A DNA stretch of 64,000 nucleotides from Simplicispira sp. 125. Lineage in GTDB: Bacteria; Pseudomonadota; Gammaproteobacteria; Burkholderiales; Burkholderiaceae_C. Location: assembly GCF_003096555.1 (NCBI RefSeq), contig NZ_QEKM01000001.1, positions 3,534,001 through 3,598,000 on the forward strand. The letters are read 5' to 3'. A program made the position numbers and the translations under genes. Each line of letters opens with the position of its first letter. Within the stretch, counting starts at the first letter, position 1. Under the pieces are notes generated by a model. The model was not told the origin of the DNA. It saw only the letters and a program-made list of their open reading frames with translations, and ran no database searches. This document shows positions 1 through 9,028 of this stretch, piece by piece.

Positions 1-2281
1 AAGCGCCGAGCGTGAAGTGAAGGAAATCGAGCAGCAATACGTCTCTGGTCTGGTGACCTCGGGCGAGCGCTACAACAAGGTGGTGGACATCTGGGGCAAG
101 GCCGGTGACGAAGTCTCCAAGGTCATGATGCAACAGCTGGCCAAGCAAAAAACCACCGATCGCCACGGCAATCAGGTCGATCAAGAGTCGTTCAATTCCA
201 TCTACATGATGGCCGACTCGGGTGCCCGCGGCTCTGCAGCCCAGATCCGTCAGTTGGCCGGTATGCGGGGCCTGATGGCCAAGCCCGACGGCTCCATCAT
301 CGAGACCCCCATCACGGCAAACTTCCGTGAGGGTCTGAACGTGCTGCAGTACTTCATCTCCACGCACGGCGCCCGTAAGGGTCTGGCCGATACGGCGCTC
401 AAGACCGCCAACTCGGGTTACTTGACACGCCGCTTGGTCGACGTGACGCAAGACCTGGTGGTGACGGAGGAAGACTGCGGTACATCCAATGGCGCACTGA
501 TGCGCGCCATCGTCGAAGGCGGCGAAGTGATCGAGTCTTTGCGCGATCGCATTCTGGGCCGCACGGTGGCGGAAGAGGTGCTGCACCCCGAAACCCGCGC
601 CGTACTGGCCCCGGCGGGCATGATGCTGGAAGAGGACCTGATCGACGAGCTGGAATTGGCTGGCGTGGACGAAGTGAAGGTGCGTACAGCACTGACCTGC
701 GAAACCCGCTTTGGTCTGTGCGCCAAGTGCTACGGCCGCGACCTGGGCCGCGGTGGCCTGATCAACCTTGGCGAAGCCGTGGGTGTGATCGCCGCCCAGT
801 CCATCGGCGAGCCCGGCACGCAGCTGACCATGCGCACCTTCCACATTGGTGGTGCAGCGTCGCGTGCGGCGATTGCCTCCAGCGTGGAAGCCAAGTCCAA
901 CGGTGTCATCAGCTTCAACGCCACGATGCGCTATGTGACCAACAGCAAGGGCGATCTGGTGGTGATTTCCCGCTCCGGCGAAATCGTCATCCAGGACGAG
1001 CATGGCCGCGAGCGTGAGCGGCACAAGGTACCTTACGGTGCCGCGCTGACGGTCAAGGCTGACCAGCAGATCAAGGCTGGCACTATTCTGGCCAACTGGG
1101 ATCCGCTGACGCGCCCGATCATTACCGAGTTTGCCGGTCAGGCGAAATTCGAGAACGTCGAAGAAGGCCTGACGGTCGCCAAGCAGGTGGACGATGTGAC
1201 CGGCCTGTCCACGCTGGTCGTGATCGACCCCAAGCGCCGTGGTTCGGCCAAGGTGGTCAAGCCCCAGGTCAAGCTGATCGATGCCAATGGCAACGAGGTG
1301 AAGATCCCTGGTACCGACCACTCGGTGACCATCGGCTTCCAGATTGGCTCGCTGATCCAGGTGCGCGATGGTCAGGATGTGGGCCCCGGCGAAGTGCTGG
1401 CCCGTATCCCGATCGAAGGCCAGAAAACGCGCGATATCACCGGCGGTCTGCCGCGTGTGGCCGAGCTGTTTGAAGCCCGCACGCCCAAGGACAAGGGCAC
1501 GCTGGCGGAAGCCACTGGTACCGTGTCGTTCGGCAAGGAAACCAAGGGCAAGATCCGCCTGCAGATCACCGACCCCGAGGGCAAGGTGTCTGAAGAGCTG
1601 GTCCCCAAGGAGAAGAACATCCTGGTGCACGAAGGCCAGGTGGTCAACCGTGGCGAATCGATTGTGGACGGCCCCGCCGACCCGCAAGACATCCTGCGTC
1701 TGCTGGGCATTGAAGAACTATCGCGCTACATCGTCGATGAAGTGCAGGACGTCTACCGCCTGCAGGGCGTGAAGATCAACGACAAGCACATCGAAGTGAT
1801 CGTTCGCCAGATGCTGCGCCGCGTCGTGGTGGAAAACGCGGGTGACTCAAGCTACATCGCGGGCGAGCAGGTCGAGCGTTCCGAAATCCTCAACACCAAC
1901 GAGGCGCTGCAGGCCGAGGGCAAGCTGCCCGCGACCTACACCAACTTGCTGCTGGGTATCACGAAGGCATCGCTGTCGACCGATTCGTTCATCTCGGCCG
2001 CTTCCTTCCAGGAAACGACCCGCGTGCTCACCGAGGCTGCCATCATGGGCAAGCGCGACGAGCTGCGTGGCCTGAAGGAGAACGTCATCGTGGGTCGCCT
2101 GATTCCTGCAGGCACCGGTATGGCTTACCACCAGGCTCGCAAAGCCAAGGACGCCATGGACGACGCCGAGCGCCGCGCCATCGCCGAGGCTGAAGCCGCC
2201 GAAATGGAAGGCATGACGGAATCCGTCGAGCCAGACGGTGAACCTGATGCCGCTGGTGCGGCCGCTGCTGCAGCGGATTAA
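1..2281 (+). CDS. rpoC: DNA-directed RNA polymerase subunit beta' (3' part)
   Basis: C-terminal ~760 codons of the beta' subunit of RNA polymerase; the frame is open from base 2, so the gene begins before the window. The piece starts just ahead of the bridge-helix region ([18 protein letters not shown]) and includes the second zinc site (Cys in EEDCGT near base 476, then [11 protein letters not shown] at 698-728) and the trigger-loop segment [16 protein letters not shown]. The C-terminal tail is Ala/Glu-rich. A strong intrinsic terminator follows 22 bases after the stop, so rpoC ends its transcript here. The usual str genes (rpsL, rpsG, fusA) do not follow. Assignment is certain; only the 5' end is missing. 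Confidence 0.98.
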   Translation, partial: SAEREVKEIEQQYVSGLVTSGERYNKVVDIWGKAGDEVSKVMMQQLAKQKTTDRHGNQVDQESFNSIYMMADSGARGSAAQIRQLAGMRGLMAKPDGSIIETPITANFREGLNVLQYFISTHGARKGLADTALKTANSGYLTRRLVDVTQDLVVTEEDCGTSNGALMRAIVEGGEVIESLRDRILGRTVAEEVLHPETRAVLAPAGMMLEEDLIDELELAGVDEVKVRTALTCETRFGLCAKCYGRDLGRGGLINLGEAVGVIAAQSIGEPGTQLTMRTFHIGGAASRAAIASSVEAKSNGVISFNATMRYVTNSKGDLVVISRSGEIVIQDEHGRERERHKVPYGAALTVKADQQIKAGTILANWDPLTRPIITEFAGQAKFENVEEGLTVAKQVDDVTGLSTLVVIDPKRRGSAKVVKPQVKLIDANGNEVKIPGTDHSVTIGFQIGSLIQVRDGQDVGPGEVLARIPIEGQKTRDITGGLPRVAELFEARTPKDKGTLAEATGTVSFGKETKGKIRLQITDPEGKVSEELVPKEKNILVHEGQVVNRGESIVDGPADPQDILRLLGIEELSRYIVDEVQDVYRLQGVKINDKHIEVIVRQMLRRVVVENAGDSSYIAGEQVERSEILNTNEALQAEGKLPATYTNLLLGITKASLSTDSFISAASFQETTRVLTEAAIMGKRDELRGLKENVIVGRLIPAGTGMAYHQARKAKDAMDDAERRAIAEAEAAEMEGMTESVEPDGEPDAAGAAAAAAD

Positions 2282-2303
2282 GCGCCCACCAGGCGATTGA
2301 ATG

Positions 2304-2346
2304 CTCCCGGACTGTCCAGGCCAAGGCAGTCCGGGAGTTTTTCTTT
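2304..2346 (+). terminator. Rho-independent terminator after rpoC
   Basis: A perfect 11-bp stem, CTCCCGGACTG (2304-2314) with CAGTCCGGGAG (2327-2337), closes a 12-nt loop and is followed directly by TTTTTCTTT. It should end the rpoBC transcript and isolate rsmB. Confidence 0.93.
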
Positions 2347-2406
2347 GTGGCGTCCCTTTTCTTGCCAACGTAGGCAGCAGGACGCCGCTCATCGGAGCGA
2401 TTATTT

Positions 2407-3843
2407 GTGACCTTTTCGCCGAAACAGAACAACCCACAGCCCCGTGCAGTCAGTGGGTCACCGGGGCGTCGCCCGAGGAGCGCTCCCACCGCCACGCCAT
2501 CTGCAGGAGGCAGCGTGGCCTTGTCCCGCCTGCTCCAGCCGGTTGCACGGGGGTTGCAGGATATTCGGGCAGGCCGTTCGGGCAGCGCGGTGTTGGAGGC
2601 TGTTCCCGCGCAGCAGCGGCCCGGTGTACAGGCTTTGCTTTTCCAGGTGCTGCGTTCACTCGGTAGGGCCGAGGCCTTGCGAGCCCAGTTGGCCCCCCGC
2701 AAGCCATCGCCAGCGGCGGATGCCTTGTTGTGCACGGCGCTGGCGCTGATGTGCGATGAGGACAACGCCCCCTACGAACCATTCACCCTGGTGAACCAGG
2801 CTGTGGATGCTGCCAAAGGCAATAGCGCCACGCGAACGCAGGCAGCCTTCATCAACGCCTGTCTGCGCCGATTTCTGCGTGAACGTGAACCACTGATGCA
2901 GGCCACGCACAATGATCTGCAGGCGCGGTGGAACCACCCCCGCTGGTGGGTGCACCGCGTGCAGCAAGACCACCCTGAACAGTGGCAGCAGATTTTGCAG
3001 GCCAACAACACCCAGGCACCGATGGTGCTAAGAATTAATGAGCAAAAAACCACGCTAGCGCTTTATCAGCAAGCGCTGACAGCTATCAATTGTGAGTCGT
3101 ATGCGGTCGGTGACACCGGCCTGGTGTTGCACCGTGCACTGCCAGTGTCGGACCTGCCGGGCTTCTTTGACGGACTGGCTTCCGTGCAGGACGCGGCTGC
3201 CCAGATGGCCGCGCCCTTGCTCTTGGACGGACTTGTTTTTGATCGTCCCATGCGTGTCCTTGATGCCTGCGCGGCGCCCGGGGGCAAGACCGCACACATG
3301 CTGGAATGGGCGGGCTCCAATGCGGCCCTGCAGGTGACCGCGCTGGATGTAGACCCCGAGCGCTGCGAGCGTATCCGCGGCACGCTGGAGCGCCTGGGGC
3401 TGCACGCCCAGGTGCTGGCCGCCGATGCAGGGCGACCGCAGGACTGGTGGCAAACGCACTGCGGCGGCGAGCCGTTTGATGCGATCTTGCTGGACGCACC
3501 GTGCACTGCCTCGGGCATTGTGCGCCGCCATCCCGATGTGCGTTGGCTGCGCCGGGAGAGCGATATTGCGCAATTGGCCGCCATCCAGGCCCACCTGCTG
3601 ACCACCCTTTGGCCCTTGCTGCGGCCGGGCGGACGCCTTCTCTACTGCACCTGCTCGGTCTTTCGGGCCGAGGGCGATGGGCAAGCACAAGCGTTTCTTG
3701 CGCGCCACAAAGATGCACAACTCTTGCCCTCCCCGGGCCATTTGTTGCCTGGTATGGGCGCCAAAGGGAAAGCAGTCCCAGACAATCAGCCAGGTGAACA
3801 TGACGGCTTTTTTTACGCACTCTTTCAAAAAGCAACGGCCTGA
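2407..3843 (+). CDS. rsmB: 16S rRNA m5C967 methyltransferase RsmB
   Basis: SAM-dependent RNA cytosine-C5 methyltransferase acting on C967 of 16S rRNA. An N-terminal NusB-like helical domain (about residues 40-190) precedes the Rossmann methyltransferase domain, with the SAM motif DACAAPGGKTAHML, motif IV LLDAPCTASGIVRRHPD (C366) and motif VI YCTCSVF (catalytic C416). A GTG at 2407 is used here; a second GTG at 2515 has a stronger AGGAGG (2505-2510) only 4 nt away and would give a 442-residue protein closer to the family length. Residues ~216-228 are encoded by a copy of an interspersed repeat (3053-3090) in the variable segment between the two domains. The next gene starts 7 nt after the stop, suggesting an operon. 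Confidence 0.95.
   Translation: MTFSPKQNNPQPRAVSGSPGRRPRSAPTATPSAGGSVALSRLLQPVARGLQDIRAGRSGSAVLEAVPAQQRPGVQALLFQVLRSLGRAEALRAQLAPRKPSPAADALLCTALALMCDEDNAPYEPFTLVNQAVDAAKGNSATRTQAAFINACLRRFLREREPLMQATHNDLQARWNHPRWWVHRVQQDHPEQWQQILQANNTQAPMVLRINEQKTTLALYQQALTAINCESYAVGDTGLVLHRALPVSDLPGFFDGLASVQDAAAQMAAPLLLDGLVFDRPMRVLDACAAPGGKTAHMLEWAGSNAALQVTALDVDPERCERIRGTLERLGLHAQVLAADAGRPQDWWQTHCGGEPFDAILLDAPCTASGIVRRHPDVRWLRRESDIAQLAAIQAHLLTTLWPLLRPGGRLLYCTCSVFRAEGDGQAQAFLARHKDAQLLPSPGHLLPGMGAKGKAVPDNQPGEHDGFFYALFQKATA
3053..3090 (-). repeat. Interspersed AGCGCT repeat, copy A (inside rsmB)
   Basis: Read on the minus strand it runs ATAGCT-GTC-AGCGCTT-GCTGAT-AAGCGCT-AG, matching copies at 16723, 44635, 49702 and 51171. 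The two AGCGCT cores form an imperfect hairpin. It lies in frame in rsmB and encodes TLALYQQALTAIN. Confidence 0.75.
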
Positions 3844-3850
3844 CGTATCC

Positions 3851-4456
3851 ATGGCACGCCTCTGGGTCCGTGGCTGGGTGCGCTGGTGGCTGGCAGTCTT
3901 GCTGGCCTTGAGTCTGCCGGTGCATGCAGAAAGCCGTGCGAGCATTCCAGAAATGGGACTGGAATGGAGCGAGGAAGGCGTGTTCCTCAGCGCCGTGTTG
4001 CAGTTTGACCTGCCTACGCTGGTGGAAGATGCCCTGCACAAGGGCATACCCATGTATTTCGTCACCGAAGCGGAGCTGGTGCGGGACCGCTGGTACTGGT
4101 ACGACCAACGCATCGAAACCACGGCGCGCTATATGCGCTTGAGCTACCAGCCGCTGACCCGGCGTTGGCGTTTGAATGTATCGCCTGTGCCCTTTGAGGG
4201 CAGTGGTCTGGGTGTGGCATTTGGCCAGAATTTTGATGAACTGGCCGATGTCTTGGCTGTCATGCGGCGCATTGCCCGCTGGAAGATTGCAGAGACCCAG
4301 GCCATCGACCCGCAAGCACGGTACAACGTGAACCTGCGTTTTTGGCTCGACATGTCGCAGTTGCCCCGGCCCTTGCAGATTGGGGCCATGGGCCGGTCGG
4401 GCTGGAGCCTCTCCATAGCGCGCAACCAGCGCCTGACGATGGAGCTGGGGCGATGA
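3851..4456 (+). CDS. DUF4390 secreted/periplasmic protein
   Basis: A 201-residue protein of the DUF4390 family. The start chosen at 3851 gives a clear signal peptide (Arg/Trp-rich n-region, hydrophobic WWLAVLLALSLPVHA, cleavage near residue 27). The mature part is rich in beta-strand-type segments with Tyr/Trp/Arg, e.g. RDRWYWYDQRIET. It starts 7 nt after rsmB and its stop overlaps the next start as ATGA (4453-4456), so it is translationally coupled to the NtrY-like kinase. The context suggests a link to envelope sensing by that kinase, but no activity is known to me. Family call firm, function unknown. Confidence 0.85.
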   Translation: MARLWVRGWVRWWLAVLLALSLPVHAESRASIPEMGLEWSEEGVFLSAVLQFDLPTLVEDALHKGIPMYFVTEAELVRDRWYWYDQRIETTARYMRLSYQPLTRRWRLNVSPVPFEGSGLGVAFGQNFDELADVLAVMRRIARWKIAETQAIDPQARYNVNLRFWLDMSQLPRPLQIGAMGRSGWSLSIARNQRLTMELGR

Positions 4457-6732
4457 GCCGCACCGGCGAGGCTCAGCGCCCCTCGAACGCCGTGCGTTGG
4501 GCGTTGGGTGTGGGGGCCGCCGTCATGGTGGCCATTGGCTTGGTGCTTTTATTCTTGCTCACGCTGACCACCAACAACAGGGTGCTGTACGAGCGCAACT
4601 ATGCTTGGCTGTTCGGCATCAACGTGGTGGTTGCCGTGCTGTTGGTGGCCGTCCTGGCCTGGGTGGCTTTGCGGTTGATCATGCGCCTGCGGCGCGGGCG
4701 TTTTGGTAGCCGCCTGCTGGTCAAATTGGCCGCCATTTTTGCCTTGGTGGGGCTGGCGCCGGGGCTGATGATCTATTTTGTTTCCTATCAGTTCGTATCG
4801 CGCTCTATCGAAAGCTGGTTTGACGTCAAGGTAGAGGGGGCGCTAGCGGCCGGCGTCAGCCTGGCGCGCGCCACGCTGGAAATGCAGGCCACGGACATGG
4901 CCACCCGCACGCGCAATGCCAGTACCCAGCTGGCGCAGGTGCCAGACTCCACGGCCGTGCTGGCGCTTGAGCGCATTCGGGATCAATTGGGTGCCTCGGA
5001 CGTGGTGCTCTGGAGCGCCGCTGGTCAGATGGTGGCGAGCGTGGGGCAATCACGCTTTCGCATCAACCCGCAACGGCCAACCGCACAGCTGTTGCGTACG
5101 GTGCGCGAGCAGCGGGCAGTGAGCCAGATCGAGGGGCTTGAAGACCTGACCGATCTGGGCGACCAGGCCGCGCTCAAGAATGTTCGGGTCACTGCCATGG
5201 CCTTGGTGCCGAGCACCGCCATGGGATTTCTGGCTGAGCCGCGCTACCTGCAGGTCACCCTCCCATTGCCGTCGGTTCTGGTCGATAACTCTGTTGCAGT
5301 GCAGGAGGCTAACCGCGAATACCAGGAGCGTGCCCTGGCCCGGGGAGGGTTGCGACGCATGTATATCGGCACGCTCACGCTCAGCCTGTTTCTCGCGGTT
5401 TTTGGTGCCGTGCTGCTCGCCGTGTTGCTGGGGAACCAACTGGCTCGCCCCTTGTTGGTGCTGGCCGAAGGCGTGCGCGAAGTCGCGGAAGGCAACCTCA
5501 GCCCCAAAGCGGTATTGCAAGGCAAAGACGAACTTGGGGGGCTGACGCGCTCTTTTGCGTTGATGACGCAGCAACTCGCTGACGCACGGGGCACGGTAGA
5601 GAAAAGCATGGAGGCTGTGGACGCGGCCCGTGCGCGATTACAGACCATTTTGGACAACCTGACGGCGGGCGTCATCGTGCTGGATCGGCAGGGCACCATT
5701 CGCACCTCCAATCCGGGGGCAACGCGGATTTTGCGCGCTCCCATGGCGGCCTACGAAGGGCGGTTATTGGCGCAGGTGCCCGGCCTGGAAGCGTTTGCTG
5801 CCGCTGTACAGGAGCAGTTCCACGCCTACCTCGGCCACGGCGATACCCACGGGCTGGACCATTGGCAGCAGTCGTTTGAGCTCCACGAGTCACCCAGCGG
5901 TGCTGGTCACCATGCCACCAGCCTTGTGGCCCGGGGCGCCGAACTACCCGATGCTGCGTGGCTGCTGGTTTTTGATGACATCACCGAGATCGTATCGGCA
6001 CAACGTGCGCAGGCCTGGGGTGAAGTGGCGCGCCGATTGGCCCATGAAATCAAGAACCCTTTGACCCCGATCCAGCTCTCGGCCGAGCGGCTGGAAATGA
6101 AGCTGACCGGCAAGCTGCCCGCCTCTGAACAAGCCTTGCTCACCAAGTCGGTCAAAACCATCGTTGACCAGGTCGATGCCATGAAACGTCTCGTCAACGA
6201 GTTTCGTGACTATGCCCGCCTGCCCGCCGCAGAGTTGCAGCCTCTAGACCTCAATGCCCTGGTGTCTGACGTGTTGCAACTGTATGAAGCCGAGCATGCC
6301 AGCGTTGCCGTACAGGCACAGCTCGACCCCCATTGCCCGCGCATCCTGGGGGATGCCCAGCAGCTGCGCCAAGTAGTACACAACCTGCTGCAAAACGCGC
6401 AGGACGCCACAGACCAGGCCGGAGCCAATGCGGCCGAGCCAGGCGCATTGCAGCCCGTGTGCATCAGCACCCACTGGAGCGAAACCTCGCAGCGCGTGCG
6501 ATTGCGCGTTAGTGACCATGGAACAGGCTTCCCCGCGCACATCCTGCAGCGTGCGTTCGAACCTTACGTCACGACCAAGGCGCGCGGAACAGGACTGGGG
6601 CTGGCTGTCGTGAAAAAAATCGCCGATGAGCACGGTGCCCGCATCGATCTGTCCAATCGGCAGGAGGAAGGCGTGGTACTGGGCGCTCAAGTATCGCTAT
6701 CATTCGCCCCTGAGCACAGGGTGGCGTCCTGA
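4453..6732 (+). CDS. NtrY-like membrane sensor histidine kinase
   Basis: 759-residue sensor kinase of the NtrY type. Three hydrophobic segments near the N-terminus (about residues 17-41, 50-75 and 88-110), a periplasmic sensor stretch to about 295, a further membrane segment (about 300-325), HAMP, PAS (LQTILDNLTAGVIVLDRQG), then HisKA with RRLAHEIKNPLTPIQLSAER (phospho-acceptor H531) and an HATPase domain with VVHNLLQNAQDA and GTGLGLAVVKKI. The ATG at 4453 overlaps the preceding stop. The partner response regulator follows 36 nt downstream. In this family the kinase often responds to nitrogen or envelope/redox state; the signal here is unknown. Confidence 0.93.
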   Translation: MSRTGEAQRPSNAVRWALGVGAAVMVAIGLVLLFLLTLTTNNRVLYERNYAWLFGINVVVAVLLVAVLAWVALRLIMRLRRGRFGSRLLVKLAAIFALVGLAPGLMIYFVSYQFVSRSIESWFDVKVEGALAAGVSLARATLEMQATDMATRTRNASTQLAQVPDSTAVLALERIRDQLGASDVVLWSAAGQMVASVGQSRFRINPQRPTAQLLRTVREQRAVSQIEGLEDLTDLGDQAALKNVRVTAMALVPSTAMGFLAEPRYLQVTLPLPSVLVDNSVAVQEANREYQERALARGGLRRMYIGTLTLSLFLAVFGAVLLAVLLGNQLARPLLVLAEGVREVAEGNLSPKAVLQGKDELGGLTRSFALMTQQLADARGTVEKSMEAVDAARARLQTILDNLTAGVIVLDRQGTIRTSNPGATRILRAPMAAYEGRLLAQVPGLEAFAAAVQEQFHAYLGHGDTHGLDHWQQSFELHESPSGAGHHATSLVARGAELPDAAWLLVFDDITEIVSAQRAQAWGEVARRLAHEIKNPLTPIQLSAERLEMKLTGKLPASEQALLTKSVKTIVDQVDAMKRLVNEFRDYARLPAAELQPLDLNALVSDVLQLYEAEHASVAVQAQLDPHCPRILGDAQQLRQVVHNLLQNAQDATDQAGANAAEPGALQPVCISTHWSETSQRVRLRVSDHGTGFPAHILQRAFEPYVTTKARGTGLGLAVVKKIADEHGARIDLSNRQEEGVVLGAQVSLSFAPEHRVAS

Positions 6733-6768
6733 CAACACTGTGCACTGCAGTTTTAAGGCACTTCATAC

Positions 6769-7446
6769 ATGGCAAACATATTGGTGGTTGACGATGAACT
6801 CGGCATTCGGGACCTTCTGTCGGAAATCCTGAACGATGAAGGGCACAGCGTAGATCTTGCCGAAAACGCAACGCAAGCCCGGGCTGCCCGCATCAACGGC
6901 ACCTATGACCTGGTATTGCTCGACATCTGGATGCCCGATACCGATGGTGTCTCGCTCCTCAAGGAATGGGCGGCCGGTGGCCTGTTGACCATGCCGGTGA
7001 TCATGATGAGCGGCCACGCCACCATTGATACGGCGGTTGATGCCACGCGCATTGGTGCTTTTGCGTTCCTGGAAAAGCCGATCACCATGCAAAAGCTACT
7101 CAAGGCTGTGGAGCAAGGGTTGGCGCGCCAGTCGCTGCGTCCAGCAGCTCCGGCTCCTGTCGTTGCGGCCAGCCCGCCGCCTGCCGACAGTGCTATCTAC
7201 GCGGCGCATAATCTTCCCATCACCATGGAGGCCGACACCGGTCCGCACGCCCATCAAGGGTTCGACCTGGACCGCCCCTTGCGCGAAGCGCGGGATGGGT
7301 TCGAGAAGGCGTATTTTGAATTCCACCTCGCACGGGAGGGGGGCTCCATGACCCGCGTTGCTGAAAAAACAGGCCTGGAGCGCACCCATCTTTATCGCAA
7401 ACTGCGCCAGCTGGGTGTCGACCTGGCGCGAGGCAAACGTAATTAA
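6769..7446 (+). CDS. NtrX-like response regulator lacking the AAA+ domain (REC-Fis HTH)
   Basis: 225 residues. The receiver domain (1-120) has the acidic pair D8/D9, phospho-acceptor D52 in LVLLDIWMPDTDG, the switch region VIMMSGHAT and the Lys of FLEKPIT. A Pro/Ala linker leads to a Fis-type helix-turn-helix (RVAEKTGLERTHLYRKLRQ, about 197-215). Classical NtrX carries a ~240-residue sigma54-interacting AAA+ ATPase between these parts; here it is absent with the frame intact, so the protein cannot act as a standard sigma54 activator and probably works as a direct repressor or activator. It forms an operon with the kinase at 4453-6732. Confidence 0.92.
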   Translation: MANILVVDDELGIRDLLSEILNDEGHSVDLAENATQARAARINGTYDLVLLDIWMPDTDGVSLLKEWAAGGLLTMPVIMMSGHATIDTAVDATRIGAFAFLEKPITMQKLLKAVEQGLARQSLRPAAPAPVVAASPPPADSAIYAAHNLPITMEADTGPHAHQGFDLDRPLREARDGFEKAYFEFHLAREGGSMTRVAEKTGLERTHLYRKLRQLGVDLARGKRN

Positions 7447-7480
7447 TTCGGTTCAGCGGAAAAGACGAAAAAATTTTGGT

Positions 7481-7486
7481 TATAAT
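7481..7486 (+). promoter_or_regulatory. -10 box of tRNA-Phe promoter
   Basis: A perfect TATAAT 10 bases before the mature tRNA 5' end in an A/T-rich stretch. No good -35 box at 16-18 bp is visible. Transcription would start about 7492-7494, almost at the tRNA. Confidence 0.7.
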
Positions 7487-7496
7487 TTGAGGCTTA

Positions 7497-7572
7497 GGCC
7501 CGGTAGCTCAGTCGGTAGAGCAGAGGATTGAAAATCCTTGTGTCGGCGGTTCGATTCCGTCCCAGGCCACCA
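7497..7572 (+). tRNA. tRNA-Phe (GAA)
   Basis: 76-nt cloverleaf with encoded CCA. Anticodon loop TTGAAAA gives GAA; D stem GCTC/GAGC; anticodon stem GAGGA/TCCTT; T arm GGCGG-TTCGATT-CCGTC. The acceptor stem is GGCCCGG paired with CCAGGCC, giving six Watson-Crick pairs and one C-A mismatch at position 5:68. Confidence 0.97.
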
Positions 7573-7580
7573 AAATCAAA

Positions 7581-7615
7581 CGCCCCAGTGCCCTCAACGG
7601 TTCTGGGGTGTTTTT
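7581..7615 (+). terminator. Rho-independent terminator after tRNA-Phe
   Basis: 8-bp stem CGCCCCAG (7581-7588) with CTGGGGTG (7603-7610), one G-T pair, then TTTTT. The reverse strand also has a T-rich tail (TTTGATTTT), so it may stop the HD-GYP transcript arriving from the right. Confidence 0.88.
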
Positions 7616-7683
7616 GCATTTGCGCGCAGTGGGATTGTGATTTTGGGGCTGTGACAGGGCCGGGATGTCTAGGCCTCAATCTC

Positions 7684-8964
7684 TTACCAGGGCTGGCCAG
7701 GAATACCGGACCACAGCTCGCTGAGATCCGGGAAGCGCCACCGATCGGGATCTTCGCGGGCCGCGATTTTTTCGGTGCAGTGGAGTGCTGAAAGATCCAC
7801 TATTTCAGGAGGAATGCGCAAATCCGATTTTGACGAGTAAAACACCTTGACCACCGGTGTGACCAGCGACTTGGCCGCTTGCTCCGTCACCACGCCAATA
7901 CGCCCTGAAGTCAGGCGCACCAACGAACCCACCGGATAGATGCCAATGCTTTTGACAAAAGCCTGGAACAGGCGCGCGTCGAAGTGGTCGTTGGTCCATT
8001 CGGCCATGCGGCGGATGGACTCCGACGGGTCCCAGCCGCGCTTGTAGGGGCGGTCTGAGGTGACGGCGTCGTACACGTCGCAGATGGCGGTCATTCGGGC
8101 GATCAGGCTGATCTTGTCGCCCTTGAGCTTGTCGGGGTAACCCGTGCCGTCGATCTTTTCGTGGTGGTGCAGGCAGGCGTCGAGCACGGTGGCTTCCACA
8201 TTGCCGCCTTCCTTGAGCATGTGGTAACCCTCCACCGGGTGGCTTCGCACCACGGTGAACTCATCGTCGGTGAGCTTGCCTGGCTTGTTCAGCACAGACA
8301 TGGGAATGGCGGCCTTGCCCAGGTCATGCAGCAACCCGGCCATGCCGGCGGTGCGGGTGTGCGCGTCGCTCAAGCCCAATTGCCGGGCCAGTGCCACCAT
8401 CAGGGCGCAGACGGCTACTGAGTGCATGTAGGTGTAGTCGTCCGCCGTTTTCAGGCGCGCCAGGCTGATCAGCGCACCAGGATTGCGGGACACGGAATTG
8501 GAAATCTCCGCCACCAGGCTGGATGCGCTTTCTGCGTCTACCGCGTTGCCCATGCGGGCCTCGCTGAACATCGACACCACGGCCTGCTTGGCCTGGCTGC
8601 AAATGGAGGCGGCCCTGCGCAATTCGCCCTGCATGGTGGTGGATGCACGATCATTGGCAGAGGGCAGTGGTTGAGCCGATGGCTCAACCACCATGGGTGG
8701 CAGGTCTTCCAGGTGGCTGAAGTCGGTGTCGATGCGGGCGTCCACCTCTTCGCGAGAGAGCGAGGTCGTGCCGGCCGCTACGTCTTTGCCCCGGGAGACA
8801 TCGATCCAGACCTCACGGATGGCGGTGGCACGGATCAGTGCCAGGTCTTTCGGGTCGGACAGAATGAACTTGGTGCGCCAGAAAGGGTGCTCCATCCAGG
8901 AACCACAGAACTCCTGCAGGTACATGCCCAAGGTGAGATGTTTGACATCAATGCGTTTGAGCAT
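7684..8964 (-). CDS. HD-GYP domain cyclic-di-GMP phosphodiesterase
   Basis: 426 residues. An N-terminal DUF3391 region (about 1-130) precedes an HD-GYP domain. The metal and signature motifs are intact: HDLGKAAIP (H213, D214), the downstream HHHEKIDGTGYP, and the DVYDAVTSDRPYK segment. HD-GYP proteins with these residues hydrolyse c-di-GMP; there is no transmembrane segment or receiver domain, so it is predicted to be cytosolic. It is divergent from recG, with 64 bases between the starts. Substrate follows from the family; input signal unknown. Confidence 0.93.
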   Translation of the reverse strand: MLKRIDVKHLTLGMYLQEFCGSWMEHPFWRTKFILSDPKDLALIRATAIREVWIDVSRGKDVAAGTTSLSREEVDARIDTDFSHLEDLPPMVVEPSAQPLPSANDRASTTMQGELRRAASICSQAKQAVVSMFSEARMGNAVDAESASSLVAEISNSVSRNPGALISLARLKTADDYTYMHSVAVCALMVALARQLGLSDAHTRTAGMAGLLHDLGKAAIPMSVLNKPGKLTDDEFTVVRSHPVEGYHMLKEGGNVEATVLDACLHHHEKIDGTGYPDKLKGDKISLIARMTAICDVYDAVTSDRPYKRGWDPSESIRRMAEWTNDHFDARLFQAFVKSIGIYPVGSLVRLTSGRIGVVTEQAAKSLVTPVVKVFYSSKSDLRIPPEIVDLSALHCTEKIAAREDPDRWRFPDLSELWSGIPGQPW

Positions 8965-9028
8965 GAACCAGACTCAAATGTAAATACACGGTAACAATAG
9001 GCGGCCATGTTAGCCTTTTTCACTCACG

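Noticed and set aside
2407..2782. Several competing short frames on both strands around the rsmB start
   Set aside because: Only the rsmB frame continues into conserved motifs.
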